From Terrimesophilobacter sp964651535 (GTDB lineage: Bacteria; Actinomycetota; Actinomycetes; Actinomycetales; Microbacteriaceae): a stretch of 64,000 nucleotides of DNA. The stretch lies in NCBI GenBank assembly GCA_964651535.1, contig CAZYYE010000001.1, positions 806,001 through 870,000 on the forward strand, in the 5' to 3' direction. Positions within the stretch are counted from its first letter, which is position 1. Every line of letters starts with the position of its first letter. The notes under the pieces were generated by a model. It was not told where the DNA came from and searched no databases. It saw only the letters and a list, made by a program, of their open reading frames with translations. Position numbers and translations under genes: made by a program. Positions 45,699 through 53,799 of the stretch are shown in pieces.

Positions 45699-46756
45699 CG
45701 GACTTCTGGGGCATCGTGTGGCTTGCCGTTCTGCTGTTGATCAACGCGTTCTTCGTCGCCGCGGAATTCGCCGTCATCTCCGCAAGGCGCTCGCAAATCG
45801 AACCAAGGGCGGATGCAGGCAGCGTGGGCGCGCGCACCACGCTCCACGCCATGGAGAACGCGACGCTCATGCTCGCGACGAGCCAATTGGGCATCACCGT
45901 GTGTTCTCTGCTCATCCTGCACGTGTCGGAGCCGGCAATCCACCACCTTCTCGAGGCGCCGCTTTCGCTCACGGGCTGGCCGGAACCGGTCATTGCCGGC
46001 GTCGCATTCGCGATCGCCCTCGTCGTCGTGTCGTTCCTTCACGTCGTGCTCGGCGAAATGGTGCCGAAGAACCTGTCCTTCTCGGTGCCGGACCGCGCCG
46101 CGCTGATCCTGGCACCGCCGCTCGTGTGGATCTCGACGGTGTTTCGACCCGTCATCGTCGCGCTCAACGCCACCGCCAATGGTGTGCTTCGATTATTCGG
46201 GGTCGAACCCAAGAGCGAAGCAAGCAGCACGTTCACGATCGACGAGGTCGCCAACATCGTCGCTCAGTCGCAACAGGCCGGCGTGCTCAAGGACGACATC
46301 GGCGCCCTCACTGCGGCGTTCGAGTTCAGCGCGAAAACCGTGAGAGACATCGCGGTGGGCATGGCGCAGCTCGTGAGCCTGCCAGAGGGGGCGACGCCGG
46401 AGCAGCTGGAACGCGCCGTCGCCCAGCATGGATTCTCACGGTATGTTCTGCTCGATGGAGACGGCGAGCCCACCGGATATTTGCACTTGAAGGACGTGCT
46501 CGACCTGGAGGAAACCGAGGAGTTCACGAAGCCCGTTCCGCAGAAACGAGTTCGCCGCCTCATTTCCATCTTCCAGGAGGCGGATCTGGAGGATGCGCTC
46601 GCGGCGATGCGCCGGACCGGGGTGCACATCGCGAGAGTCTTCGATGAGCACGGCGCCGCGAAAGGCGTGCTGTTCCTCGAGGACATCATCGAGGAACTTG
46701 TGGGAGAAGTTCAGGATGCCACCCGCCGAAATCGCGGCACAGCGAACTATCGTTGA
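45695..46756 (+). CDS. Second CNNM/CorC-type hemolysin family protein (no CorC_HlyC domain)
   Basis: A 353-residue paralogue of the preceding protein. The DUF21 domain (about 1-190) has ATSQLGITVCSLLILHV and LGEMVPKNLSFS, followed by a CBS pair (about 205-335). It ends at the Arg-rich TRRNRGTANYR and lacks the CorC_HlyC domain that the partner carries. ATG 45695 overlaps the upstream stop. Actinobacteria often encode such unequal pairs together. A Mg-export role is inferred from the family. Confidence 0.9.
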   Translation: MTDFWGIVWLAVLLLINAFFVAAEFAVISARRSQIEPRADAGSVGARTTLHAMENATLMLATSQLGITVCSLLILHVSEPAIHHLLEAPLSLTGWPEPVIAGVAFAIALVVVSFLHVVLGEMVPKNLSFSVPDRAALILAPPLVWISTVFRPVIVALNATANGVLRLFGVEPKSEASSTFTIDEVANIVAQSQQAGVLKDDIGALTAAFEFSAKTVRDIAVGMAQLVSLPEGATPEQLERAVAQHGFSRYVLLDGDGEPTGYLHLKDVLDLEETEEFTKPVPQKRVRRLISIFQEADLEDALAAMRRTGVHIARVFDEHGAAKGVLFLEDIIEELVGEVQDATRRNRGTANYR

Positions 46757-46759
46757 GGC

Positions 46760-47575
46760 ATGACCGAGTACTCGGAGTGGACACCCGCCCACGCACGAGA
46801 CTGGATCGCGGTACCGCGCGAGTGGGATGACAAATATTCGCGCGGGGTTCTGGGCATAGTCACCGGATCGGAGGACTACCCGGGTGCCGCCGTCCTTGGA
46901 GTCGACGCGGCACTCCACACGGGAGTGGGCATGGTTCGCCACCTGGGGCCCGCGCGCGTCTCCTCGCTCGTCCTTGCGCGCCGCCCCGAGGTCGTCACGA
47001 TCGACGGTCGCGTCCAGGCGTGGGTGCTCGGCTCCGGCATGGACGAATCCATGGAAGATCCGCTGATTTCCGCCCATCTGGCGACTGCGCTCTCCTCCGG
47101 ATACCCTCTCGTGCTCGACGCGGGCGCGATCGGTTCCGTCCGGGAGGCGAAAGGCCCGGCCGTCGTGACTCCCCACCACGGCGAGCTCGCGCGAGTTCTT
47201 CGCGCGGATGTCGCGGAAATCGCCGCCGAGCCGGAGATTTGGGCTCGCAGGGCAGCGGACAGTCTGGGGTTGACGGTCGTGCTGAAGGGTCACACAACGC
47301 TCGTGTGCGGGGTCGGGGGAAGCTACGCGATCACGTCGCCGACAACCTGGCTGGCCACTGCAGGAACGGGAGACAGCCTCGCCGGCATCCTCGGGGCCCT
47401 CGTCGCAACCCACGCGAAGGCGATCGCCGACGACGTGGGAACGCTAACCCACCTCGCGGCGACAGCCGTGCTGCTCCACGGGCTCGCAGCAGAGGGCGCA
47501 GGGGCAGGCGGCCCGTTCACCGTACTCGGCCTCAACGCGCAACTGCCCGCGGCAATCGCCGCACTCCTGCGGTGA
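46760..47575 (+). CDS. nnrD: ADP-dependent (S)-NAD(P)H-hydrate dehydratase
   Basis: A 271-residue ribokinase-fold repair enzyme that converts damaged NAD(P)H hydrate back to NAD(P)H. It has the ILGIVTGSEDYPGAAVL-like start, VTPHHGELARVL and the nucleotide-site TAGTGDSLAGILGAL (about 195-209). The epimerase domain often fused to it is absent here. It lies 3 nt after the CNNM gene, so co-transcription is likely. Confidence 0.92.
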   Translation: MTEYSEWTPAHARDWIAVPREWDDKYSRGVLGIVTGSEDYPGAAVLGVDAALHTGVGMVRHLGPARVSSLVLARRPEVVTIDGRVQAWVLGSGMDESMEDPLISAHLATALSSGYPLVLDAGAIGSVREAKGPAVVTPHHGELARVLRADVAEIAAEPEIWARRAADSLGLTVVLKGHTTLVCGVGGSYAITSPTTWLATAGTGDSLAGILGALVATHAKAIADDVGTLTHLAATAVLLHGLAAEGAGAGGPFTVLGLNAQLPAAIAALLR

Positions 47576-47591
47576 ACGGTTACGCTGAACC

Positions 47592-48863
47592 GTGATGAGG
47601 AGAATCGGCACGAACCGTTTCGCGCTGTGGTCGGTTTTCCTCCTCGTGCACTTGTGGCTCGGAATCGTGAACCTCTACGGCCCAGGCTTGCCGCTCGGCG
47701 ACGTCACGATCGTGTACAAATACTGGTCGGACCGCGTCTTCATCGGCGACTACTGGGTGGGCATCCACAGCTCGTGGGTGTACCCGATTCTCGCGATCTT
47801 CCCGATGATCGCCGCTGGCCTCTTCGGCCCGGCCCACTATGCCGGCTCGTGGCTCACGCTCATCCTGATCCTCGACGCTGCCGCGTTCGCCGCGCTTGTC
47901 GGGGTCAGGCGACCCGTTCGGAGCCCGAGTGCCGCGTGGTGGTGGATCCTGTTCCTTGTTCTCCTCGGCCCCATTGCGCTCGGGCGAATCGATTCCGTCA
48001 CCGTCCCGCTCGGAATACTCGGCGTGCTCTCCATCGCGACGCGACCGCGCGTTGCTGCGGCAGTTCTCACGGCAGCTGCGTGGATCAAGGTCTGGCCCGC
48101 GGCGATCGTCGGAGCGATGGTCGTCGCCGTGAAGGAGCGCTGGGCAGTTCTGTGGGCGGCCGTCGGGGTGAGCGCGGTTATCGTGGGCGTCGCGCTCGCG
48201 TTCGGAAGCGGAGCGAATGTCTTGAGCTTCGTGACGATGCAAACCGATCGCGGTCTCCAGGTGGAGTCGCCCGTCAGCACCGTGTGGTTGTGGATGGCGT
48301 TCAGCGGGGTGCCGGGAACGAGCCTCTACTACGACCAGCACCTCTTGACTTGGCAAGTGACCGGCGACGGCGTCGGCGCAGCAGGAGCGCTCATGACGCC
48401 GATCATGGGGCTCGCAGTTGTTGCCATCATGCTCATCGCGATTCTCGCCGTGCGCCGCGGCGTGCCGTCAGCGGCACTGATCGCCCCGCTGTCGCTCGCG
48501 CTCGTGTGTGCGCTCATCGCCTTCAACAAGGTCGGTTCGCCGCAGTTCATCAGCTGGCTCGCGGTCCCCATCGTGCTCGGCCTCGCCACGCATCGCGAAG
48601 GCCACGAACGGTGGTTCGCCATTCCGGCAACCCTGGGCGCCATCGCCGCCGGACTGACCCAGGCGATTTATCCCTACCTGTACGGCTGGCTCCTGAGCCT
48701 GAATCCGATCCTGCTCGTTGCGCTCACGGCCCGAAATGTCACGGTGTTCGTGCTGCTGGGCTGGGCGGTCGCGTCGATGTGGTCGCTCGGACGCGACACT
48801 CAGGATGACGTGACGCACAACGCCGAGCAACCGACGCAGTGGCCGCTCGGCGCGGCAAACTGA
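47592..48863 (+). CDS. Glycosyltransferase family 87 (DUF2029) membrane protein
   Basis: A 423-residue polytopic protein with about ten hydrophobic segments and a conserved-looking GDVTIVYKYWSD loop after TM1 (about residues 36-47) that would hold the catalytic Asp of GT-C polyprenyl-phosphate-mannose transferases such as PimE. TACGCT (47581-47586) lies 5 nt before GTG 47592 and 8 nt before ATG 47595, so either may be the leaderless start. A role in mannosylating lipids or polysaccharides is inferred. Confidence 0.8.
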   Translation: MMRRIGTNRFALWSVFLLVHLWLGIVNLYGPGLPLGDVTIVYKYWSDRVFIGDYWVGIHSSWVYPILAIFPMIAAGLFGPAHYAGSWLTLILILDAAAFAALVGVRRPVRSPSAAWWWILFLVLLGPIALGRIDSVTVPLGILGVLSIATRPRVAAAVLTAAAWIKVWPAAIVGAMVVAVKERWAVLWAAVGVSAVIVGVALAFGSGANVLSFVTMQTDRGLQVESPVSTVWLWMAFSGVPGTSLYYDQHLLTWQVTGDGVGAAGALMTPIMGLAVVAIMLIAILAVRRGVPSAALIAPLSLALVCALIAFNKVGSPQFISWLAVPIVLGLATHREGHERWFAIPATLGAIAAGLTQAIYPYLYGWLLSLNPILLVALTARNVTVFVLLGWAVASMWSLGRDTQDDVTHNAEQPTQWPLGAAN

Positions 48864-48864
48864 C

Positions 48865-49536
48865 CTAGATGATGCCCGTTTCGTCGGACTGCACGAGGAT
48901 GCCGTCCTGAATCGCACGCTTGCGCAAGGCAACTTTCGTTCCCACATCGATTCCCGCGACCCGGTACTTCTCGCGAATGCGCTTGAGGTACGACTTCGCG
49001 GTCTCTTCCGAGATTCCCAGCTGGAACGCGACCGCCTTCACGGGCTCCCCGCCGCCGTACAACGCCATGACGCGGCGCTCCTGCGCGCTGAGTTTCGGCG
49101 CGCCGCCGACATCGCTTGCGTTGAGCGCGAGGTCGAGTTCGGCAGAGATGAACGACTCGCCCTTGTACGCTGCACGGATCGCCTCCACGATCATGGCGGC
49201 ATCCTCGCTTTTCACGAGATAGCCGAGCGCTCCGGCCGCAAGCGCCTCGCGAACGACATTCGGTTCGGAGTACGTGCTCATGAGCACCGTCTTCACGCCC
49301 GTCGTCTTGAGCGTCGAAATCTTGAGCGAAATCGGGAGGTTGTCCTTGAGGTCGAGATCGAGGAGCACCACGTCGACCGGGAACTCCGGATGAGTGAGCA
49401 GCTCAGGCCACGTCGTCACGGCGGCAACCATCGAAATATCGCTCGCGGCGGCGCGAATCCACTCGGTGAGCGCGCCAAGGAGCATCCTGTGGTCATCAAC
49501 CAGTGCAAGTCGGATCGGTGCTTGGTCTGTCGTCAC
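48865..49536 (-). CDS. NarL/LuxR-family response regulator (first)
   Basis: A 223-residue regulator. The receiver has VDDHR (acidic pair), phosphoacceptor Asp60 in VVLLDLDL, and the Lys in YLVKSED. The LuxR-type HTH is LSAQERRVMALYGGGEPVKAVAFQLGISEETAKSYLKRIREKY (about 149-190). It is the last gene of a kinase / membrane protein / regulator set, 11 nt after the membrane protein. It is about 40% similar by eye to the second regulator at 53040. Confidence 0.92.
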   Translation of the reverse strand: MTTDQAPIRLALVDDHRMLLGALTEWIRAAASDISMVAAVTTWPELLTHPEFPVDVVLLDLDLKDNLPISLKISTLKTTGVKTVLMSTYSEPNVVREALAAGALGYLVKSEDAAMIVEAIRAAYKGESFISAELDLALNASDVGGAPKLSAQERRVMALYGGGEPVKAVAFQLGISEETAKSYLKRIREKYRVAGIDVGTKVALRKRAIQDGILVQSDETGII

Positions 49537-49547
49537 GGCGTTGGCCC

Positions 49548-50828
49548 CTATCTTTGAACTGTCTGCTCAGCATGGTATTGGTCAGCGGGGTTCGCGACCA
49601 GACAATCGATCTCGACTCGCAGGCCGGACTTCTCGTTCAGGTTGACGAAAGTGCCGACTTTCGCGATCGCATTCCACGTTGCCGGGTCCACCCGATTGCG
49701 GGAAATCCCGGTCATCGTGATGACAATGGGAACGGAAACCATCGAGTGCTGGTCCTCCGATTCCACCGAACCAACCGGGCCGAGCGTGAGGTGCAGGGTC
49801 GGGCGGTCCTTCTGCTTGTCGCTCACGAGAAGCCATACTCCCGAAAGCAGTCCGTCGCGCTGCTGGGGGTCGAGCAGACCGGCGAGGCTTCCCGAATCGG
49901 ACAGCGTGACCGTCTTTCCGAGCTGCTCCGATTCTGTGATCGCGTGGTACAGCCAGGTCTCCCTGCGCCCTTCGATGAGGTGCAGCCGCAGCTCCGTGGC
50001 GAGCGACGCGGCGATGGACGCGGTCTTCGGGTCGAGGGGAAGTTTCGTCCTGCTGCTCGCAACAGAGTCGAACAGTTCCTCCGCGGCGAGGTCGAGCCTG
50101 GCAAGTTCCTCCGACGCGAGCATGCCGACGGCAAATCGCGGCGCGGACACCGTGCTTTGCACGAGGACGCGGTCCAGCTCGATCTGCACCATCCTGCGGA
50201 AGTGCACGACGAGCCACGTCGCAAACACCGTCGGGAGAACGACGGCGGAAAGGGTCACCAGTTGCGAGGGCAAAGTCTCCGGAGTTAGCGGCGTCGTCAG
50301 GAGGATCGCGGCAAGGAAGGCGGCGCCAATAAGCCCGACAGAGACGAGGATCTCGCTCGTTCTCCTCAGCGCGACGGCGATCAGCAAACCGAAACTCGCG
50401 GCAACGGATGCGGTCGCGTTCTCGCCGATGTTCTGGAGGGGCCAGATCGCAATGAAATCCAGGGCGATCACGCACGCGAGCGCGAGGAGGAATCCGGCGA
50501 ACAGCCAGTGCGGCATGCGCTCGCCCGCCGTGGCGATCGTGACCGCCACCACGATCAGCACGACGCAGTAAATCAGCCATGCGAATGATGAGGGCAGCGG
50601 GTTCGGCACTGAGCCGATGCGCAACAGGTAGGCGGCGAGTCCCGCGAGCGCGGCAATGCCCGCGACGATTCCGGCGCCAATGCCCAGGAACCCGGTTCCG
50701 AGGCTCGCGCCGCCGGCGCTCGCCTGCCTCAGGGCCCTCGCCGCGGGCGACGAGGAGGGTTTCGGCCTGCCGCGCTTGCCGATGACGACCCCGAGGGTGT
50801 TCTCGTCCGGCCTCGCGTATCCGCTCAC
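49548..50828 (-). CDS. Membrane protein with kinase-like C-terminus (probable degenerate histidine kinase)
   Basis: A 426-residue protein. A basic, Ser-rich N-terminus (1-40) is followed by about eight membrane helices (about 45-225), then a soluble C-terminal part (about 240-426). That part reads like a NarX-type transmitter with the motifs worn away: there is a helical ATELRLHLIEGRRETWLYHAI stretch and LLDPQQRDGLLSGVWLLVSDKQKDRPTLHLTLGPV, where DHp/ATPase N-box residues would lie, but no phosphoacceptor His-Asp pair or G-box glycines. GTG 50828 overlaps the upstream kinase stop (GTGA). The kinase-like reading is an inference. Confidence 0.65.
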   Translation of the reverse strand: MSGYARPDENTLGVVIGKRGRPKPSSSPAARALRQASAGGASLGTGFLGIGAGIVAGIAALAGLAAYLLRIGSVPNPLPSSFAWLIYCVVLIVVAVTIATAGERMPHWLFAGFLLALACVIALDFIAIWPLQNIGENATASVAASFGLLIAVALRRTSEILVSVGLIGAAFLAAILLTTPLTPETLPSQLVTLSAVVLPTVFATWLVVHFRRMVQIELDRVLVQSTVSAPRFAVGMLASEELARLDLAAEELFDSVASSRTKLPLDPKTASIAASLATELRLHLIEGRRETWLYHAITESEQLGKTVTLSDSGSLAGLLDPQQRDGLLSGVWLLVSDKQKDRPTLHLTLGPVGSVESEDQHSMVSVPIVITMTGISRNRVDPATWNAIAKVGTFVNLNEKSGLRVEIDCLVANPADQYHAEQTVQR

Positions 50829-52018
50829 TTGGGCACCTCCAGAACCACGGTCGTCCCGGAACCGGGCGAGGAAAACAATCGCGCGGTTCCGCCCACTTCG
50901 CCGAGCCTTGCGATGACCGAATCCTTGAGTCCCAGTCGGGCAGAGTCGATGTCCTTCACGTCGAATCCGATGCCCGAGTCGGTCACCATGGCGCGAACCG
51001 TCGTTTCGTCGTCGGTGATCGTGACGTGCGCTTCGGTGACCCCGGCATGCCGCCGAACGTTCTCGAGGCACTCCGCAAGCGCGAGGAGAAACGCGTCAAG
51101 TACGTCGCTCGGAAGCAGAACCTGGCCCGTTCCGTGCCAGCTGACTTCGAGCCCAATGCGACCGAACCGCTGCTTCACGGACTCGAGCGTCGTGCCGAGG
51201 ATCGCGTCGTCGCTCGCCGGTTGGGGAATCGAGCCCGTTGAGGTCGGCACGGGCTCCTGGGGCGCTGGGAACGTCCCGAGCCTCAGTTGACGAAGCAGGT
51301 TCGCGTCGTCGCCGGCCTGTGCGCGCAACGCGCCGGCCGTCACCCCGACTCCGGAGTGCGCCATGAGGGTCAGGGTCGCCAGAACCGTGTCGTGCAGGAG
51401 TCGAGCGGACTGGCGCCGCTGCGCTTCGATCTCGCTCGCCTGACGTTCGGCGCGGTGGGCGCGGCCAATGCTGTTGATGCGCCTAGCCGCCCTCGGCACG
51501 CTCAAGGAGATCCATTCGCCGGCCAGCGCGAAGACGACCCAGCCGAAGATGACCGCGCCGACGGCGTAGCTGATGAGACTTCCGGTGCCCGACACGAGGA
51601 GGACGAGCGAGACTGCGCACACGAACGTGGCCGCGAGCAGGGCAATCCGGGGGATGTTCCTCGTGAGGACGAGAGAGAAGGAAGCGAGAGCGCCGCCGGC
51701 GAACGGGATCAGCACGGTCGCCAGGCCGGTGCGATTGGATGTCGCAAAGGGCAGTTGAACGATTGTGAGGATCGCAAGTCCGGAGACGATGCCGAGGATC
51801 ACCCACAGCAGCGAGTGGTTGCTGCCCAGTCTGACGAGGCAAAACACGAACACCACTCCGAGAAGCAGCGCCGCCATGAGACTCGTCTCGTCCACGAGTC
51901 CCGGAATGGCGAGACCGAGAAATGACACAACGGTCATCGTGATCCCGATCATCCGCACGGCACGGTGCAGGAGCCGGTCACGCTCTTTGGCGATAAGGTC
52001 CACGCCAGCAATCGTCAC
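50825..52018 (-). CDS. NarL-type sensor histidine kinase
   Basis: A 397-residue kinase: about six membrane helices (25-170) with no large extracytoplasmic domain, then HisKA_3 with His209 in RRQSARLLHDTVLATL. HATPase_c follows with CLENVRRHAG (N box), VTDSGIGFD (G1) and a GSGTTVVLEV ending. GTG 52018 is preferred, giving a short N-terminus before TM1. A perfect palindrome lies 7 nt upstream. It is co-transcribed with the kinase-like membrane protein and regulator downstream. The stimulus is probably sensed in the membrane. Confidence 0.9.
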   Translation of the reverse strand: MTIAGVDLIAKERDRLLHRAVRMIGITMTVVSFLGLAIPGLVDETSLMAALLLGVVFVFCLVRLGSNHSLLWVILGIVSGLAILTIVQLPFATSNRTGLATVLIPFAGGALASFSLVLTRNIPRIALLAATFVCAVSLVLLVSGTGSLISYAVGAVIFGWVVFALAGEWISLSVPRAARRINSIGRAHRAERQASEIEAQRRQSARLLHDTVLATLTLMAHSGVGVTAGALRAQAGDDANLLRQLRLGTFPAPQEPVPTSTGSIPQPASDDAILGTTLESVKQRFGRIGLEVSWHGTGQVLLPSDVLDAFLLALAECLENVRRHAGVTEAHVTITDDETTVRAMVTDSGIGFDVKDIDSARLGLKDSVIARLGEVGGTARLFSSPGSGTTVVLEVPK

Positions 52019-52025
52019 ATGCTTG

Positions 52026-52041
52026 CCCCCATAAATGGGGG
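52026..52041. promoter_or_regulatory. Perfect palindrome CCCCCATAAATGGGGG upstream of the kinase gene
   Basis: CCCCCAT (52026-52032), AA, ATGGGGG (52035-52041) lies 7 nt before the kinase GTG on the minus strand and after the end of the upstream lipoprotein gene (52104). It could be a regulator operator, or a hairpin that covers the translation start. Confidence 0.6.
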
Positions 52042-52103
52042 TGCGACACTGCTGTCTCGACACTCCGGGGAGGAGCGAACTCCCAGCAACTGCGGAGAAT
52101 CCG

Positions 52104-53003
52104 TCACGCCCAGCCGCAGTGACGCTGGACGTAATCGTAGAGCTGCCCTCGAACGTCATCTCCGACGCCGACGTAAATTCGGCCGGTGTCGAGTTTCGTC
52201 GTCACCGTGAATGTGAAGAACGTGCCCCGCTTGTCCTCCATGACGACGTGCGGGTCGCAGCGTGCGGGGATGAGCGTCAGCGAGAAGCTGACCGGCGCGG
52301 AAGCAGCACCGATATCGAGGCCGAGCGGGATGATTTCCCCGGTTTTCCCCGTAGCGGGATTCACCGCATCCAGCAGGACTGTCCCGCGCACATCCTCGAT
52401 CGTGAGAACGCCTCCCGCACCCGTGGGCGTCGCGGTGAAGTCGAGCACGGCGGGTGTTTCTCCTGCGAGCGAAATGAACCGCAACGCGGATGCCGGCTCG
52501 ATGTTCGCAACCTCATCGACCGCGTGGCCGCGGCAGTCCTCCGCGGCGAGGAACGGCAGTTGGCCCATTCGATCCTGCGGCGCGAACGTCACCTCGCCTG
52601 TCGTTTCGGCACTGTCAATCGGACCGGTTGTGTAGCGAATGTGCACGCGCGGATCACCCGGCTGGGCGTCGCAGTCCGCAGCGGGCAACGTGACCCGGAA
52701 ATCCGTCGACGTTCCCGGCCGGACCGTCGTCGGCGCACGCTCGTAGACCGCGGCCGGCGAATACGTGGGGGAGGAGAAGGACAGTTCGCGGACGGTGAAA
52801 GGATGCGCGGACGAGTTCTTGACCGCGACCGCGAGAGTGTGGTCCGCGTAGTCGAAGCGGCTCTGGTACACGTCGACGGTGACTCCGGGCGGGAGCGCCG
52901 TCGAAACGGAGTGAGAGCATGCGGCAAGCAGGGTGCCGGCAAGCAGAGCCACCACGGAAGCGGCGAGCGCGGAAAGCGCGGAGTGCCGTGATCGTGCTGT
53001 CAC
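52104..53003 (-). CDS. Putative lipoprotein of unknown function
   Basis: A 299-residue lipoprotein: signal peptide with LLAGTLLAAC lipobox (Cys about residue 29), then an all-beta-looking extracellular part with two repeats of about 125 residues. Each repeat has a Cys-containing segment (LPAADCDAQPGDPRVHIRY and LIPARCDPHVVMEDKRGTFFTFTV). GTG 53003 is set by a promoter with TTGGCG-N17-TACAAT ending 7 nt before it. It lies between the two response regulators and the kinase gene, so it may feed the sensor. I do not recognise the family. Confidence 0.75.
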   Translation of the reverse strand: MTARSRHSALSALAASVVALLAGTLLAACSHSVSTALPPGVTVDVYQSRFDYADHTLAVAVKNSSAHPFTVRELSFSSPTYSPAAVYERAPTTVRPGTSTDFRVTLPAADCDAQPGDPRVHIRYTTGPIDSAETTGEVTFAPQDRMGQLPFLAAEDCRGHAVDEVANIEPASALRFISLAGETPAVLDFTATPTGAGGVLTIEDVRGTVLLDAVNPATGKTGEIIPLGLDIGAASAPVSFSLTLIPARCDPHVVMEDKRGTFFTFTVTTKLDTGRIYVGVGDDVRGQLYDYVQRHCGWA

Positions 53004-53010
53004 TCCGCCG

Positions 53011-53039
53011 ATTGTACAAACACCGTCGCTCGACGCCAA
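53011..53039 (-). promoter_or_regulatory. Promoter of the lipoprotein gene (TTGGCG-N17-TACAAT), leaderless
   Basis: On the minus strand TTGGCG (53039-53034) and TACAAT (53016-53011) are 17 nt apart, and TACAAT ends 7 nt before the GTG at 53003. The -35 touches the stop codon of the upstream response regulator. This is the best -35/-10 pair seen in the window. Confidence 0.8.
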
Positions 53040-53720
53040 TCACTCAACATCGAACCAGCCTTCCTGGAGGCCTTGAACACGCAATTGCGCCCTCGTGCCG
53101 AGCTCGACGCCGATCTGGCGGTACTTGCGCCGCGCCCTCTTGACGTACGACTTGACGGTTTCCTCCGTGGTCGACATCTCGCGTGCGAGTTCGCGCATCG
53201 TCAGGCCGCTCGCGTACAGGGCGATCGCGCGCTGCTCCCGCCGTCCGAGTTTCGGTGCGGGAGTCGTGCTGAGGTCTGCGATCGCCGCTCCGAGCTGATC
53301 CGACAGGTAGCGCTCGCCGCGGGCTGCGCTGCGGATTGCGCGCGCGAGCTCCTCGACCCCTTGCGTCTTGGGGATGAAGCTGAGCGCTCCGGCGCGAATG
53401 ACTCTGGACACTGTCGCGGGATCGGAGTGCCTGCTGATGACGACGATTTCGCTGCCCGCGGAAAGGAGCGCCTGGATTTTTACTCCGATGGAAATGGAGT
53501 CGTTCAAGTTGAGGTCCAGTACGGTCACTTGCGCGGGGAACTCGGGGTGCGAAACCAATTCGGACCACGAGTTGGCCTCGATGACGACGTCCAGTCCGAA
53601 GTGCCCGTCGTTCAGGCGCGCGACGAGTCCATCGATCAGGAGCCGGAAGTCGTCCACGACCGCGATCCGAATCGGCGAATCGGACGTCGAGCGCGTCGCA
53701 GCATTGCGGCGTCCTGGCAT
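53040..53720 (-). CDS. NarL/LuxR-family response regulator (second)
   Basis: A 226-residue regulator similar in order to the first. It has VVDDF, phosphoacceptor Asp69 in VTVLDLNL, the Lys in FIPKTQG, and the HTH LGRREQRAIALYASGLTMRELAREMSTTEETVKSYVKRARRKYRQIGV. It shares the unusual EFP-V-VLDL wording and helix-3 TVKSYVKR/TAKSYLKR with the regulator at 48865, so they probably arose by duplication. No kinase is encoded next to it, so the kinase at 50825 may serve both. Confidence 0.9.
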   Translation of the reverse strand: MPGRRNAATRSTSDSPIRIAVVDDFRLLIDGLVARLNDGHFGLDVVIEANSWSELVSHPEFPAQVTVLDLNLNDSISIGVKIQALLSAGSEIVVISRHSDPATVSRVIRAGALSFIPKTQGVEELARAIRSAARGERYLSDQLGAAIADLSTTPAPKLGRREQRAIALYASGLTMRELAREMSTTEETVKSYVKRARRKYRQIGVELGTRAQLRVQGLQEGWFDVE

Positions 53721-53799
53721 GGCCTTCGCACCCCCTCACCGTGACGTCATCCTACCGAAACTGAGCGCTTCTCCTGAACTGCCGCGAGGAAGCGGTAAT

